NCBI RefSeq assembly: GCF_004795745.1
Contig: NZ_SDGV01000004.1
Span: 62,001 to 126,000 of the forward strand
Direction: 5' to 3'
Length of the DNA stretch: 64,000 bases
Source of the DNA: Vagococcus silagei
GTDB lineage: Bacteria > Bacillota > Bacilli > Lactobacillales > Vagococcaceae
Each line of letters opens with the position of its first letter. Positions within the stretch are counted from its first letter, which is position 1. The position numbers and the translations under genes are program-made. The notes under the pieces are model-generated. The model saw only the letters and a program-made list of their open reading frames with translations, searched no databases and was not told where the DNA came from. Below, one piece after another: positions 1 through 10,014 of this stretch.

Positions 1-521
1 AAACGCTGTTGTTGACCACCTGAAAGTGCTAAGGCACTTTTATTTAATTCATCTTTCACTTGATCCCATAACGCCGCTTGTTTTAAACTTGTTTCCACAA
101 TTTCATCAAGTTGATTTTTATCTTTCATGCCATGTTGTTTTAAGGCAAAGGTTATATTTTCATAGATTGATTTACTAAATGGATTAGGACGTTGAAAAAC
201 CATGCCAATATGTTTACGCATTTCATACACATCAATCGCACTCGAATTTATGTCAGTATTCGCATAAATAATTTTCCCCGTCACCCGTGTATTGTCAATC
301 TCATCATTCATTCGATTTAGTGAACGAAGATAAGTTGACTTTCCACAACCTGAAGGACCAATTAGAGAAGTAATTTTATTTTTTTCAAATTGAAGTGACA
401 CACCTTTTATTGCTTCATTATCCCCATACCAAACATGGACATCTTCTGTTTCCAAAGCGATTTGTCTTTCTTTTGGATCAAAGCGATAAATATGTGTTTC
501 ATCAAGATTATAATTTTTCAT
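1..521 (-). CDS. pstB: Phosphate ABC transporter ATP-binding protein PstB (C-terminus off the window)
   Basis: This is the N-terminal two thirds of the ATPase that powers the Pst high-affinity phosphate importer. Reading from the ATG at 521, the Walker A motif GPSGCGKST is followed by the PstB-type stretch [10 protein letters not shown]. The Q-loop region ([10 protein letters not shown]) and the ABC signature LSGGQQQR come just before the window ends, so Walker B and the H-loop are missing only because of the edge. It lies 14 bp after pstA in the pstSCAB operon. Many Lactobacillales carry two adjacent pstB genes. The long N-terminal extension before the ABC domain suggests this may be the first of such a pair, but the second would lie outside the window. 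Confidence 0.95.
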   Translation of the reverse strand, partial: MKNYNLDETHIYRFDPKERQIALETEDVHVWYGDNEAIKGVSLQFEKNKITSLIGPSGCGKSTYLRSLNRMNDEIDNTRVTGKIIYANTDINSSAIDVYEMRKHIGMVFQRPNPFSKSIYENITFALKQHGMKDKNQLDEIVETSLKQAALWDQVKDELNKSALALSGGQQQR

Positions 522-535
522 CCTTAACGACCTTT

Positions 536-1420
536 CTAAGCAGATGTAATTTTCTTATGCAATCTCTTACCAATAAAACGAGCTAAGAAGTTAAAAAGTA
601 AGACAGCAATAATTAATACCGCTGATGCTCCAGCAGAAACCTGGGCACCATCAGGCATATTTCCTTCACTATTAACTTTCCAAATATGCACAGCTAATGT
701 TTCAGCTTGTCTAAAGATATTTAGTGGGCTCGTAATACTTAACGGATTCCAATTGCTAAAATCTAAAGCTGGTGCACTTTGTCCAGCTGTATAAATTAAA
801 GCCGCAGCTTCACCAAAGATACGTCCTGCACCTAAAATGACTCCCGTCAAAATACCAGGTAATGCTTCTGGGATAACGACACGTGTTACTGTTTCCCAAC
901 GTGATAAGCCCAGAGCAAGTCCTGCTTCACGTTGTGTAAAATGAACAGTCTTTAATGATTCTTCAACATTTCTTGTTAAAAGAGGTAAATTAAAGAAAGT
1001 TAACGCTAAGGCCCCTGAAATAATTGAGAAACCTAATCCGGCTTGGATAACAAAAACTAAAAAGCCAAATAGACCAACGACAACTGACGGTAATGAACTC
1101 AAAACTTCAATTGATGTTCGAACGACATTCGTGAACCAATTTTTTCTTGCATACTCTGATAAATAGATACCAGCACCTAATGAAATCGGAATACTAATCA
1201 ACATTGTAATAATTAACAGATAAAAGGAGTTAAATAATTGAATTCCTATCCCACCACCAGCTTGAAAACTTTTTGACGGTTTCGTTAAAAAGTCGATACT
1301 GATGTGGGGTACTCCTCTAACTAAGATATATAAAATTAAACTTGCAAGGATGGCAATAATAATGCCGGCAATGGTATATAAAACGCCTGTTGCAATTTTA
1401 TCCGCTTTTTTTGCATTCAT
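536..1420 (-). CDS. pstA: Phosphate ABC transporter permease PstA
   Basis: One of the two membrane permeases of the PstSCAB phosphate importer (294 aa, normal length). It has an N-terminal transmembrane segment (about residues 12-35) and further segments of a MetI-type permease fold. The EAA loop reads [26 protein letters not shown], shown here in pieces ([11 protein letters not shown], then [10 protein letters not shown]), and contacts the ATPase. The gene follows pstC directly, without an intergenic gap, and precedes pstB by 14 bp, so translation is probably coupled. Family assignment is firm; no unusual residues were noticed. Confidence 0.95.
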   Translation of the reverse strand: MNAKKADKIATGVLYTIAGIIIAILASLILYILVRGVPHISIDFLTKPSKSFQAGGGIGIQLFNSFYLLIITMLISIPISLGAGIYLSEYARKNWFTNVVRTSIEVLSSLPSVVVGLFGFLVFVIQAGLGFSIISGALALTFFNLPLLTRNVEESLKTVHFTQREAGLALGLSRWETVTRVVIPEALPGILTGVILGAGRIFGEAAALIYTAGQSAPALDFSNWNPLSITSPLNIFRQAETLAVHIWKVNSEGNMPDGAQVSAGASAVLIIAVLLFNFLARFIGKRLHKKITSA

Positions 1421-2341
1421 TTATTTCATTGCCCCTTTCTTGCCAATTAAGCGTGTTAAGATATTAAAGAATAATGACATTAATAATAATAGTAATGCTA
1501 ATGACCAAAGAACATTATTTTCAAGTGTCCCCATAATTGTATTACCAATTCCCATTGTCAAGACACTCGTTAGTGTTGAGGCTGGTGTAATTAAATTGTG
1601 TGGTAATAATGCTGCATTTCCGATAACCATTTGAATCGCTAAAGCTTCTCCAAAGGCACGTGCCATCCCAAAAACGACTGCTGTTAAAATACCCGGAATG
1701 GCTGATCGCAACACAACTTTATAGATTGTTTGCCATCTTGTCGCACCAAGTGCTAAAGACGCTTCACGATAATGACGTGGGACAGCCTTTAAAGCATCAA
1801 CTGTCATCGAAGTTACCGTTGGTAAAATCATAACAAACAAGACAAATGTTCCAGCTAGAATACCAAAACCAGAACCGCCAAAGACATTACGAACTGCTGG
1901 TACAATCACAGACAAACCAATAAAACCATAAACTACAGAAGGAATACCAACTAATAGTTCAATAACTGGTTGTAATACTTTTGTACCAATCTTAGGTGAA
2001 ATTTCAGTCATAAAGACTGCTGCTCCAATCGCAAATGGTGTCGCAATTAGCGCTGATAAGAAAGTTACAATAAATGATCCAGCTAACATTGGGAAGGCGC
2101 CGACCATTGGTTTACCGTCAGGTCCAAGCGTTCCAGGGTTCCATTCTTTCCCAAAGAGAAAATCAAAAAAGTTTACTTTATCAACAAAAAAGGTTGCCAA
2201 ACCCTTGCTTGCTACAAAATAAAAGATTGCAATTACAACGAGAACAATCAAAAGAATTGCTAAAAAACTGATTGTTTTACCAAATTTTTCCAATTTGGCT
2301 TTTTTAGACTTCTTTAATAACTTTACTTGTAAATCTTCCAC
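1421..2341 (-). CDS. pstC: Phosphate ABC transporter permease PstC
   Basis: Second permease of the phosphate importer (306 aa). An N-terminal lysine-rich cytoplasmic stretch is followed by a transmembrane helix at about residues 24-46, a PstC-type extracytoplasmic segment with a GKEWNPG motif, and a permease domain with the EAA loop REASLALGATRWQTIYKVV. The start is a GTG at 2341, preceded by AGGAGG at good spacing. It abuts pstA and lies 37 bp downstream of pstS. It heterodimerises with PstA to form the channel. Confidence 0.95.
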   Translation of the reverse strand: MEDLQVKLLKKSKKAKLEKFGKTISFLAILLIVLVVIAIFYFVASKGLATFFVDKVNFFDFLFGKEWNPGTLGPDGKPMVGAFPMLAGSFIVTFLSALIATPFAIGAAVFMTEISPKIGTKVLQPVIELLVGIPSVVYGFIGLSVIVPAVRNVFGGSGFGILAGTFVLFVMILPTVTSMTVDALKAVPRHYREASLALGATRWQTIYKVVLRSAIPGILTAVVFGMARAFGEALAIQMVIGNAALLPHNLITPASTLTSVLTMGIGNTIMGTLENNVLWSLALLLLLMSLFFNILTRLIGKKGAMK

Positions 2342-2378
2342 TGATACTCCTCCTAATAAATAGGTATTTATCTTACAC

Positions 2379-3227
2379 TTATTTTATTTTCCCAGCTGCA
2401 TCTCGTTCAACTTTCATTTTTGAAACGGGAATATAACCCAATTGAGGGACAATTTCTTCTTGAACTTCTTCGCTTTCCATATATTCTAAGAATTCCTTGG
2501 CTAAACCTTTAGGTTCACCTTTTGTATACATGTGTTCATATGACCAAATAATCCATTTGTTTTCCATAACATTTTTTTCAGTCGGTTTGACATTATCTAC
2601 CATTAATGTTGCCACCTCTTTTGTTACATAAGAAAATGCAACATAACTAATTGCGCCAGGTGTTGTACTCACAATTTGACGTACCATTCCTGTTGACTCT
2701 TGTTCTTGCGAACGTTTCGATTGTTTACCTTTTAAGACCCACTGTTCAAACGTATGACGACTACCACTTCCTGCTGCTCGATTAATCAAAACAACTGGTA
2801 CGTCTTTGCCGCCAACTTCTTTCCAGTTGGTAATCTCACCAGTAAATATTTTTCCTAAGTCTTCTAATGATACATTTTTAACACTGACTTCTTTATTAAC
2901 AATTGGTGTTAGGCCAACAACTGCGACACGATGATCTACTAATGCTTTAGCATCAATGCCACCTTTTTCTTCGGCAAATAAATCTGAATTGCCAATTTCA
3001 ACAGCCCCAGATTGGACTTGGCTTAAACCAGTTCCACTTCCGCCACCTTGAACATTAACAAATTTTCCCATATTCAGACTACTATATTGCTCTCCTGCTG
3101 CTTCTACTAAGGGTTGCATAGCGGATGAGCCCACTGCATTAATTGATTCGCCGTTATCAACAGTTCCACAGCTTCCTAAGCCTACTGTTAATCCAACTAA
3201 CGTGATAAATTTCAAAACCTTTTTCAC
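2379..3227 (-). CDS. pstS: Phosphate-binding lipoprotein PstS
   Basis: Extracellular phosphate receptor of the Pst system (282 aa). It has a lipoprotein signal with lipid-attachment cysteine C20 in the box LGSC. The mature protein shows PstS phosphate-binding segments: AVGSSAMQPL near the N-terminus, GGGSGTGLSQV, and RAAGSGSRHTF. First gene of the pst operon. The 253-bp upstream gap holds a PhoP-box-like repeat (3327-3343) and a plausible promoter (minus strand TTGCAT, 17 bp, TATGTT), so expression on phosphate starvation is likely but inferred. Confidence 0.95.
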   Translation of the reverse strand: MKKVLKFITLVGLTVGLGSCGTVDNGESINAVGSSAMQPLVEAAGEQYSSLNMGKFVNVQGGGSGTGLSQVQSGAVEIGNSDLFAEEKGGIDAKALVDHRVAVVGLTPIVNKEVSVKNVSLEDLGKIFTGEITNWKEVGGKDVPVVLINRAAGSGSRHTFEQWVLKGKQSKRSQEQESTGMVRQIVSTTPGAISYVAFSYVTKEVATLMVDNVKPTEKNVMENKWIIWSYEHMYTKGEPKGLAKEFLEYMESEEVQEEIVPQLGYIPVSKMKVERDAAGKIK

Positions 3228-3326
3228 ACGGATTGCCTCCTAATATCTACAATAACTTTACAAAAATAGAGATTAATAAAACTCTCCATCTAAACATATA
3301 ATTATGGAAGTCAAAATGCAAGTCAT

Positions 3327-3362
3327 TTTACATTGAATTTACAATTCAACTTCAAATGTAAA
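3327..3362. promoter_or_regulatory. Candidate PhoP box upstream of pstS
   Basis: Two TTTACA hexamers on the plus strand at 3327-3332 and 3338-3343 are spaced exactly 11 bp apart, and a third copy lies on the opposite strand at 3357-3362. Direct TTHACA repeats with 11-bp periodicity are the PhoP/PnpR-type operator of Gram-positive pho regulons. The site is about 100-135 bp upstream of the pstS start. The repeats are visible; the function is inferred. Confidence 0.55.
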
Positions 3363-3452
3363 TATGTTATGAGACCTTAGTGAGAAACATTCAACGATAC
3401 AGTTCCAGTTTCGATTTCCTAACAGCTATAATTAGGAAAATCATAAAAAAAG

Positions 3453-3474
3453 AACCGGCAATAAATTGCCGATT
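3453..3474 (-). terminator. Rho-independent terminator of the DUF1846 gene
   Basis: A 10-bp stem (AACCGGCAAT with ATTGCCGATT, one wobble) has a 2-base centre and is followed on the minus strand by TTCTTTTTTT. It sits just after the stop of the gene at 3481-4989 and separates that gene from the pst promoter. Confidence 0.85.
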
Positions 3475-3480
3475 ATTTCT

Positions 3481-4989
3481 TTAAATATAGAATAAGTTTT
3501 CCGATGAAAAAATATCATCACTTGTCACATCAATACCTAGTTTTTTCAAAACTTGTTCATCATCCTTATTCAAAATAACTGTTGAGTGCGCTTGGGTATC
3601 AACTAACTTACGTAGTTGATCGTAGGCTAATTGAGCTGTAGGATTTGTTACCGCACTCATAGCCAAGGCGATTAACACCTCATTTGTATTTAACGCTGCA
3701 GCTCGACTATTCAATTCTTCTACTTTCATTTTTTGAATCGTTTCAAGAATGACTGGTGAAAGCAGTAAGATATCATCAGATATATTTGCCAAATATTTCA
3801 CGGCATTTAGAATAGCTGCTGCTGAAGCATCCATAAAATCACTTAAGCGACCCGTGACGATTTTACCATCAGGTAACTCGAACGCGATGGCAGATATCGG
3901 TGCTGTTGAATCAAAACGAATTTTCAATTCCTCCGCGTAGTTTCTTGCAGCCACGACCGAAAAACGATCTTCTTTTTTTAGTTCCATCTCTTCCATTATT
4001 AAATGGATGCGACTAACAACTTCATCATCAACCAAACCACGTTTATAAAAGACCTCTGTCTCAAAACAACGACGAATAATTTCATCTTTAGACGCCTGAC
4101 AAATCACTTCATCATCAACTATACCGAAGCCAACACGATTTACACCCATATCAGTTGGCGATTTGAAGACTGACGGCTTACCGGTAATTCGTTCAATAAT
4201 TCTTTTGATGACTGGGAATGTTTCTAAATCACGATTATAATTCACTGCAACCTCGCCGTATGCTTCATAATGGAATGAATCAATCATGTTTACATCTTTT
4301 AAATCGACCGTTGCCGCTTCATATGCGATGTTTAATGGGTGTTTAAGCGGTACATTCCATACTGGAAATGTTTCAAATTTTGAGTAACCAGAAATCGTGC
4401 CTTGAAGGCTCTCATGATAAATTTGACTCAAACTTGTCGCTAATTTACCACTACCCGCTCCAGGAGCGGTAACAACAACAATTGGTTTAATTGTCGGAAT
4501 GTAGCAATTGCGACCAAAACCTTCCTCACTAACAATCTGATCAATGTTATAGGGATAGCCCTCAATCGCTTCGTGGGTATAAACTTTAATTCCACGTTTC
4601 TCTAATTTATTGATAAATATTTTTGTTGCTGGTTGTCCTGTATAACGAGTGATTAACACACTATTAACAGCTAAACCGTACTCATTAAATTCATCAATTG
4701 ATTTTAAAATGTCCATATCATAAGTGATACCATAATCGCCACGAATTTTGTTACGCTCAATATCACCTGCATAAACACAAATTAAAATTTCGGCTTTATC
4801 TTTTAGCTTTTGTAAGATTTTTATTTTAGAATCTTCATCAAATCCTGGCAAAACGCGTTTCGCATGTTTGTCACCGATTAGCTTACCACCAAACTCTAAA
4901 TAAAGTTTATCGTAATTGTTGACACGTTCTAAAATGTATTTAGATTGTTCTTCTATATACTTATTTGAATCAAAACCAATTTTTCGCAT
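3481..4989 (-). CDS. DUF1846 (UPF0371) family protein
   Basis: A 502-aa cytoplasmic protein of the DUF1846 family, whose biochemical role is not established as far as I know. Visible features are the N-terminal [13 protein letters not shown] segment, a glycine-rich P-loop-like motif [16 protein letters not shown] at about residues 175-190, and a C-terminal region rich in alanine and leucine. The length matches the family. It stands alone, with its own terminator on the left and yfhO 31 bp upstream on the right, so it may be read through from yfhO. No signal peptide or membrane segment is seen. Confidence 0.85.
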   Translation of the reverse strand: MRKIGFDSNKYIEEQSKYILERVNNYDKLYLEFGGKLIGDKHAKRVLPGFDEDSKIKILQKLKDKAEILICVYAGDIERNKIRGDYGITYDMDILKSIDEFNEYGLAVNSVLITRYTGQPATKIFINKLEKRGIKVYTHEAIEGYPYNIDQIVSEEGFGRNCYIPTIKPIVVVTAPGAGSGKLATSLSQIYHESLQGTISGYSKFETFPVWNVPLKHPLNIAYEAATVDLKDVNMIDSFHYEAYGEVAVNYNRDLETFPVIKRIIERITGKPSVFKSPTDMGVNRVGFGIVDDEVICQASKDEIIRRCFETEVFYKRGLVDDEVVSRIHLIMEEMELKKEDRFSVVAARNYAEELKIRFDSTAPISAIAFELPDGKIVTGRLSDFMDASAAAILNAVKYLANISDDILLLSPVILETIQKMKVEELNSRAAALNTNEVLIALAMSAVTNPTAQLAYDQLRKLVDTQAHSTVILNKDDEQVLKKLGIDVTSDDIFSSENLFYI

Positions 4990-5020
4990 ACTGGTACCCC
5001 TCTATTTCGTTATGATTATT

Positions 5021-7756
5021 TTATTTAGATTGTTTTCTTTTTTTCCATAAGATTACAAAAAATACATATCCCACTAAAATCAGTAATACTCCTATTGAGA
5101 CCATTAGTCCTAATTTAAACAACGGTGTTTGATAATAAAGTTCAATTTTATGCGTTCCCTCTGGTAATTTCGCACCAATAAAACCATAGTTTACTTTTTG
5201 AATATCATATGACTTACCATCAACTTTTAACTTCCATCCTTTTGAATAAGGAATTGACGTTGCTAACATACTAGATCTTTCTAAAGTCATTTCCCCTGTA
5301 ACGGAAGAAGATTTTATTTTCATGTCTTTAAGTTTATTTTTTTGTATCATCTCTACTCGGTTCGAATATTCTGAACTAATGACGCGTGAATAGATTTTTA
5401 CATCCTTAATTGTAGCGATACTATTACCATTAATCTCTATTTTTAATTTTTGTAAATCATTTTGTGAAAGTTTCCCTAAACTCATTATCGTATTTGGTGT
5501 TGGTCGATAAGAAGAAATATTATTAGGTGAAAATTGATAAAAACTATTCAATACTTTTTTATCAGTTTTAACATTAAACGTTGTCCCTAATTGTTCATAA
5601 TCGATTGCACTCATTTTGCGTTCGATTTTATTTTCACCTTCATATAAAGGTCTATGTTTAGATTCAAATCTTCTTTCACTAAAAGGTTTTGGTGAGATTT
5701 CGATACCATTTATTTCGATAAAAAATTCTTTATCTTGGACATCTTGTGATTTGGAATTAAATAAAAGTTCATAATTATTTTGTTTCTTAGAAACTTTTAC
5801 AGATTCGTTCTTCAAAGTTGACGTAACCTGATTAGAATTACGATTTGACCCTTTTTCAACGACAACTGCTTGACTCAGTAATTCCTCTCTTTCAATCCCA
5901 TTCATTTTTTTCACTTTATCTTGTGGAATTGATTGCTCCATTGAATAAACTAGTGGAAAAGCATTTTTAGTTTCATAAAGTCCTTTATTACCTTTTGACT
6001 CTATTTTTTCAAATCCATTCGGAATTAATGCTCCTTGTTGAGCATATAGATAACGAACTCCTAAAAAATCACTCATCATGTAACGATTGTCTAAATGTTT
6101 CAGCGGTTCTGCCATTTGAAATTCAACATTATCCATAGCTAAACTAAAATCACCAACTGAACCATTTTGTAATGACACATAAGAATTCACCATCGGCTTA
6201 TCAATCATAGGTCCAATATTCGCTCTTGAACGATGACCATCATACATTCCCTTAGTAAAATTACTTCGATAAAAATCAGATTTATCAAAAGCAACAGATT
6301 GATTTAATCCCCCAAGATAGTTCTTATAGTATGGATCAACTGAGTGCCGATTCATATGCCAAGAAATTGCATTATTTCCTTCTTCACTATTATAATAATT
6401 ACCTAAGTACGCGGCGTTTATACAGGTTAGTGATAATAAAACGATTACGCTACCTTTAATTTTTTTATCTTTATTATCGACATTAAAAGCAATGACTCCA
6501 ATAGTTATCCACATAAGAACTAAAGGTATCCCTACTGCTTTTTGTTCGTAGAAGCTGTATGTATCGCCAACGAATGCCATTACTGTCAAAACAGCACCTA
6601 CAATAAAGATTGTCTGTACTTCCCTACGATTAACTAATTTTATCGAATCAATCATGTTGGCTATCACAATGGTAAACGGAATTGTCATCAGAAAAACCCA
6701 ACGAACAGAAGGAGTGGCCATCCCGTTAATTGCTGCTGCTAACATTGGTGTTAGCCAACAAATAAAGCCAACCGCAATTGATAAGTTTAATTTTTTATAT
6801 TTCTTAAATCGAGAAAAACTTATTACTAATGCGGGAACAACAACTACACCGTACCCCCCATAATATTCAAAACTATTTGAACTAGTTGCCGTAATAAAGC
6901 GTGGTATAAAATCCAAATAATAATTAAATGGATAAACTAATAATCCATTCGCGAACGGTACGCTTGAGCGTGTAGAATTAAAAAAGTAGTCCAACGTAGG
7001 TAACAAAATTACACTGGATAATAAAATTCCTAATAGGCCAAAAGGAATAATTGAAGCAATCTGAATTCCCTTCTCTTTCCAGTTCTTTTCTTTTTGTGTT
7101 AAAACTTGGACCACAAAATAAAAAATTGCGCCTAATCCAAGTAAAAAAGCAAAATAAAAATTATTAATTAATGTCCAAGTCACCATAACAGTAAAGAATG
7201 CTTTGTTTTTTCCTTCTAAAAAATAATCAATACTCATTAAAAGTAGTGGATAAATTACTAAAGGTGTTAAAAACATTGGGTGTGATATTGAAGAATGGAC
7301 AGCATATCCTGTAAAAACATAAAACATTGAAACTAATAATAATGCTTTATTACTATAATTATATTTATTTTTTAAGTAAGCAATTAATGCTAAACCAGCA
7401 AAAAATAATTTTGAAAGCATCATTGCTACATATGTATTTTCAATATTCTTAAAAAATAAGAAGGGATAAACAAAAATGTCACCTACAGAATAGTAACTAA
7501 AGCTCTGGAATGAATCCGCTCCTAACCCAAGTGTCCAATCCCAAAAATGGCCAAACTCTTGTGGTTGATGGATAACATTTTTTATCATTTCTTTTAATTG
7601 CGCAATGGAAACGTAATGTTGCGATAAGGCATCTAGATTACTCACAAAGGTTTTTCCACTATCTAAGAATGGTAAATATATGATATATAAAACAATTGCA
7701 AATAGTATGCTATACCCCATAACTAGCTTAAGCGTAGACTCTTTTTTATTGATCAT
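5021..7756 (-). CDS. yfhO: YfhO-family GT-C membrane glycosyltransferase
   Basis: A 911-aa polytopic membrane protein. An N-terminal helix at about residues 8-30 precedes the family-typical loop with FVSNLDALSQHYVS and an acidic/aromatic motif DWTLGLGADSFQS. About a dozen further hydrophobic segments run to residue 455, then a soluble outer domain and a last helix near 882-902. YfhO proteins transfer a sugar from undecaprenyl phosphate to lipoteichoic acid on the outside of the membrane, working with a GT2 partner such as CsbB. A CsbB-like gene lies about 2.3 kb to the right, divergent and frameshifted. The start at 7756 has TAGGAG about 10 bp upstream. Substrate identity cannot be read from the sequence. 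Confidence 0.85.
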   Translation of the reverse strand: MINKKESTLKLVMGYSILFAIVLYIIYLPFLDSGKTFVSNLDALSQHYVSIAQLKEMIKNVIHQPQEFGHFWDWTLGLGADSFQSFSYYSVGDIFVYPFLFFKNIENTYVAMMLSKLFFAGLALIAYLKNKYNYSNKALLLVSMFYVFTGYAVHSSISHPMFLTPLVIYPLLLMSIDYFLEGKNKAFFTVMVTWTLINNFYFAFLLGLGAIFYFVVQVLTQKEKNWKEKGIQIASIIPFGLLGILLSSVILLPTLDYFFNSTRSSVPFANGLLVYPFNYYLDFIPRFITATSSNSFEYYGGYGVVVVPALVISFSRFKKYKKLNLSIAVGFICWLTPMLAAAINGMATPSVRWVFLMTIPFTIVIANMIDSIKLVNRREVQTIFIVGAVLTVMAFVGDTYSFYEQKAVGIPLVLMWITIGVIAFNVDNKDKKIKGSVIVLLSLTCINAAYLGNYYNSEEGNNAISWHMNRHSVDPYYKNYLGGLNQSVAFDKSDFYRSNFTKGMYDGHRSRANIGPMIDKPMVNSYVSLQNGSVGDFSLAMDNVEFQMAEPLKHLDNRYMMSDFLGVRYLYAQQGALIPNGFEKIESKGNKGLYETKNAFPLVYSMEQSIPQDKVKKMNGIEREELLSQAVVVEKGSNRNSNQVTSTLKNESVKVSKKQNNYELLFNSKSQDVQDKEFFIEINGIEISPKPFSERRFESKHRPLYEGENKIERKMSAIDYEQLGTTFNVKTDKKVLNSFYQFSPNNISSYRPTPNTIMSLGKLSQNDLQKLKIEINGNSIATIKDVKIYSRVISSEYSNRVEMIQKNKLKDMKIKSSSVTGEMTLERSSMLATSIPYSKGWKLKVDGKSYDIQKVNYGFIGAKLPEGTHKIELYYQTPLFKLGLMVSIGVLLILVGYVFFVILWKKRKQSK

Positions 7757-7769
7757 TAACTAAAAACTC

Positions 7770-7856
7770 CTAACCTATTAAAATGATTTTTTGTAGCATA
7801 TTTTTATTTTTTATGTTAATTGCCATGATTACAATACCAAATATAATAATAGGCAT
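7770..7856 (-). CDS. Possible 28-residue hydrophobic leader peptide
   Basis: A very short ORF beginning MPIIIFGIVIMAI ends 13 bp before the yfhO start, so the two could be translationally coupled. A strong AAAAGGAGGGA Shine-Dalgarno-like stretch lies upstream near 7893-7903. Its best-spaced start codon (TTG) is followed at once by an in-frame TAG, and the ATG at 7856 is too far away. It may be a remnant or chance. Low confidence. Confidence 0.2.
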   Translation of the reverse strand: MPIIIFGIVIMAINIKNKNMLQKIILIG

Positions 7857-7933
7857 GAGTAATAACGTGCATTTTAAAAACTACAAAAGTTCCCTCCTTT
7901 TAAGTTTTGGGGGATTCAAAAAAATAAATAAAA

Positions 7934-7966
7934 CTCCCTACTCTCATGATTAATGAGAATAAGGAG
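7934..7966 (-). terminator. Terminator of the 598-aa membrane protein gene
   Basis: An imperfect stem pairs CTCCCTACTCTCAT with AATGAGAATAAGGAG around a short loop. On the minus strand it is followed by TTTTATTTATTTTTTT. It lies about 80 bp after the stop at 8048 and separates that gene from yfhO. Confidence 0.75.
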
Positions 7967-8047
7967 CTTTCATGTACAAACTGACCCATTAAAAGGGTGC
8001 CCAAAAAGTATGATACCTTTTAAGTACGATTGAGTCAAGTTTTATTC

Positions 8048-9844
8048 TTACGGTGTCACGTCTTCAATAGTGATATCTTCGATTGTGCTAACCTTATCAT
8101 CCTTACTTTTATTCGCTTTGAAGGACACTTTATCGCCTTCTTTTAAAAACATACTATATATGTTATTTGAAGTACTAATTGTATAAACAGTATTATTTCC
8201 CTTTAATAAGAACGAGATTGTTTCAGTTCCGTCTATAACGACTTTATTAACACGTTGAACTTCACCACTAATACTTTCTAACTCTGTTTTAGTAGTATTT
8301 CGATTATTACTTCCTTTCATACTTAATCGAACTTTGTACGCTTCCAGTGTTTTTTGAGCATCATTACCATCCACTACAATATCACTATCCGTCGCTGAAA
8401 CATATACGTATCCTTTGAAAATTCCATTTACATCTAACAACGAAATTATCCAAGTTGGCACACCCTCGACATTATATAAAATTGGCATTTTAGCATCCCA
8501 TTTTTTTTCAGGATAAATTTTTTCCGCAATTGAGATGGCCCCATCACTATCCATCATCCCCTTATTGTCACGATAATACTCCATAATACCAGTTCTCGCA
8601 TCAATTAAGCTATAACCTAAAGCACTATCTTGCTTAGCATCATCACTCGTGAAATCAGTAAAGTACAAAAGGTGTCCTGATTTAGACATTAATGGCGTCA
8701 CGGCTCCACTTGAGTATATTCCATTACTTGTTGGTTGTTTTACGTCATCTTTAGTAAAAATACTATTTAGCCATCCCTTACCATACTTACCAAAATAATT
8801 ATTCATGCTACTTGCAACTGCACTTGTCAATGGAGCGTCAATATATTCTGGCGTATCTTTTAAATCATAAACTATTGTTTTGCCTGTTTGGCTATTTAAA
8901 ACACCAACTTTAAATTTATCATATCTTTTTTTACCACTTAAGCCATACTCTTTGTAAAGAGTAGTAACATAGTAAGGAGTACCATCATCACCTATTTCTA
9001 AATTAACTGCACCCATTCGTGCATAACTCGAAGAACTCGCATAGATGTTTCGTTCGGCGTCTTGCCATAGATATGCACTGGGAACATATTTCATCTCTGT
9101 TTTAACAAATTCTGGTTGAGCATTGATATCTGTGGCACTTATTTTAAAATAGCCAGGCATTTTCTTAAAACGATTCCACTTCCAAAAGCTACGATATTCA
9201 ATACCAGATACATAGACATACTCACCATCAATAACTTGTGCCGTTGTTGTTCCTAATTTATAGGCACTATAGTTAGGAACACTACTAATCATTTTTTGCA
9301 TCTTATTACGTGCACTTTTAGTAGACATTGCAATTGGTGTTTCTTTCGTAGATACTAACTCTTCTGTTTCCTTCACTTTTTTTACATTGATTGTTTGATA
9401 AATTTCATCCGTACTCAAAATTCTAGCAACAGGCACGTAAATAACCACTATCACTAAAGCTACAATTCCTGCAAAGAGAGCTTTAGTTAATTTTATCCCC
9501 CCCACAGATTGTGCTTGAATAACATTCTTTTTTCTTTTGGGTTTCACATTAATATTTTTTAATACTGTTCCAACATTTAGCATAGTAAAAATAAAAACAC
9601 CAAACACATATGAAAGTATATTAATTACAACTAAATTACTTAACGTTTGCGGTGGTAATACCATATAAATAAAAACAAAACCAATCATAGTCATACAAAG
9701 TGATGCGACAATACTTCTCCGAATTATCTTACTATTCCGTGTTGACAACAGAAGCCCAATAATCATTGCAAGATAAAAACCAATATTAAATTTTAATGCT
9801 ATAATTAAAAAATTTACCATCCAAAACATATTTCCACTCTCCAA
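8048..9844 (-). CDS. Unrecognised membrane protein with large extracytoplasmic domain
   Basis: I do not recognise this 598-aa protein. The N-terminal part carries four hydrophobic segments at about residues 10-33, 44-62, 70-92 and 118-142, with a basic loop KPKRKKN before the last. Residues 145-598 are hydrophilic and probably outside the cell. They are rich in tyrosine and serine, with repeated beta-strand-like stretches, and the last 75 residues (VQRVNKVVIDG..., EGDKVSFKANK) look like a small beta-barrel. It has its own terminator and lies between yfhO and the divergent GT2 gene, so a role in glycosylation or envelope physiology is possible only by position. Confidence 0.7.
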   Translation of the reverse strand: MESGNMFWMVNFLIIALKFNIGFYLAMIIGLLLSTRNSKIIRRSIVASLCMTMIGFVFIYMVLPPQTLSNLVVINILSYVFGVFIFTMLNVGTVLKNINVKPKRKKNVIQAQSVGGIKLTKALFAGIVALVIVVIYVPVARILSTDEIYQTINVKKVKETEELVSTKETPIAMSTKSARNKMQKMISSVPNYSAYKLGTTTAQVIDGEYVYVSGIEYRSFWKWNRFKKMPGYFKISATDINAQPEFVKTEMKYVPSAYLWQDAERNIYASSSSYARMGAVNLEIGDDGTPYYVTTLYKEYGLSGKKRYDKFKVGVLNSQTGKTIVYDLKDTPEYIDAPLTSAVASSMNNYFGKYGKGWLNSIFTKDDVKQPTSNGIYSSGAVTPLMSKSGHLLYFTDFTSDDAKQDSALGYSLIDARTGIMEYYRDNKGMMDSDGAISIAEKIYPEKKWDAKMPILYNVEGVPTWIISLLDVNGIFKGYVYVSATDSDIVVDGNDAQKTLEAYKVRLSMKGSNNRNTTKTELESISGEVQRVNKVVIDGTETISFLLKGNNTVYTISTSNNIYSMFLKEGDKVSFKANKSKDDKVSTIEDITIEDVTP

Positions 9845-9953
9845 TTAAATTAATAATGAATAAAATTATTATACCATAACAACTCGAACAAAAAATATTC
9901 GTAACTTTTATAAAAACTAGAAATAAATTTAATGCAATTAAAAAAAGGAACGA

Positions 9954-9982
9954 TTGTACATTTGAATAAACTATCGTAAAAT
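9954..9982 (+). promoter_or_regulatory. Promoter of the GT2 gene
   Basis: TTGTAC at 9954-9959 and TAAAAT at 9977-9982 are 17 bp apart, a good vegetative promoter. AGGAG at 10001-10005 follows, 9 bp before the ATG at 10015. Expression signals therefore remain intact ahead of a broken reading frame. Confidence 0.65.
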
Positions 9983-10014
9983 AGTTAGGTATTTACAAAA
10001 AGGAGAATTTTTAA

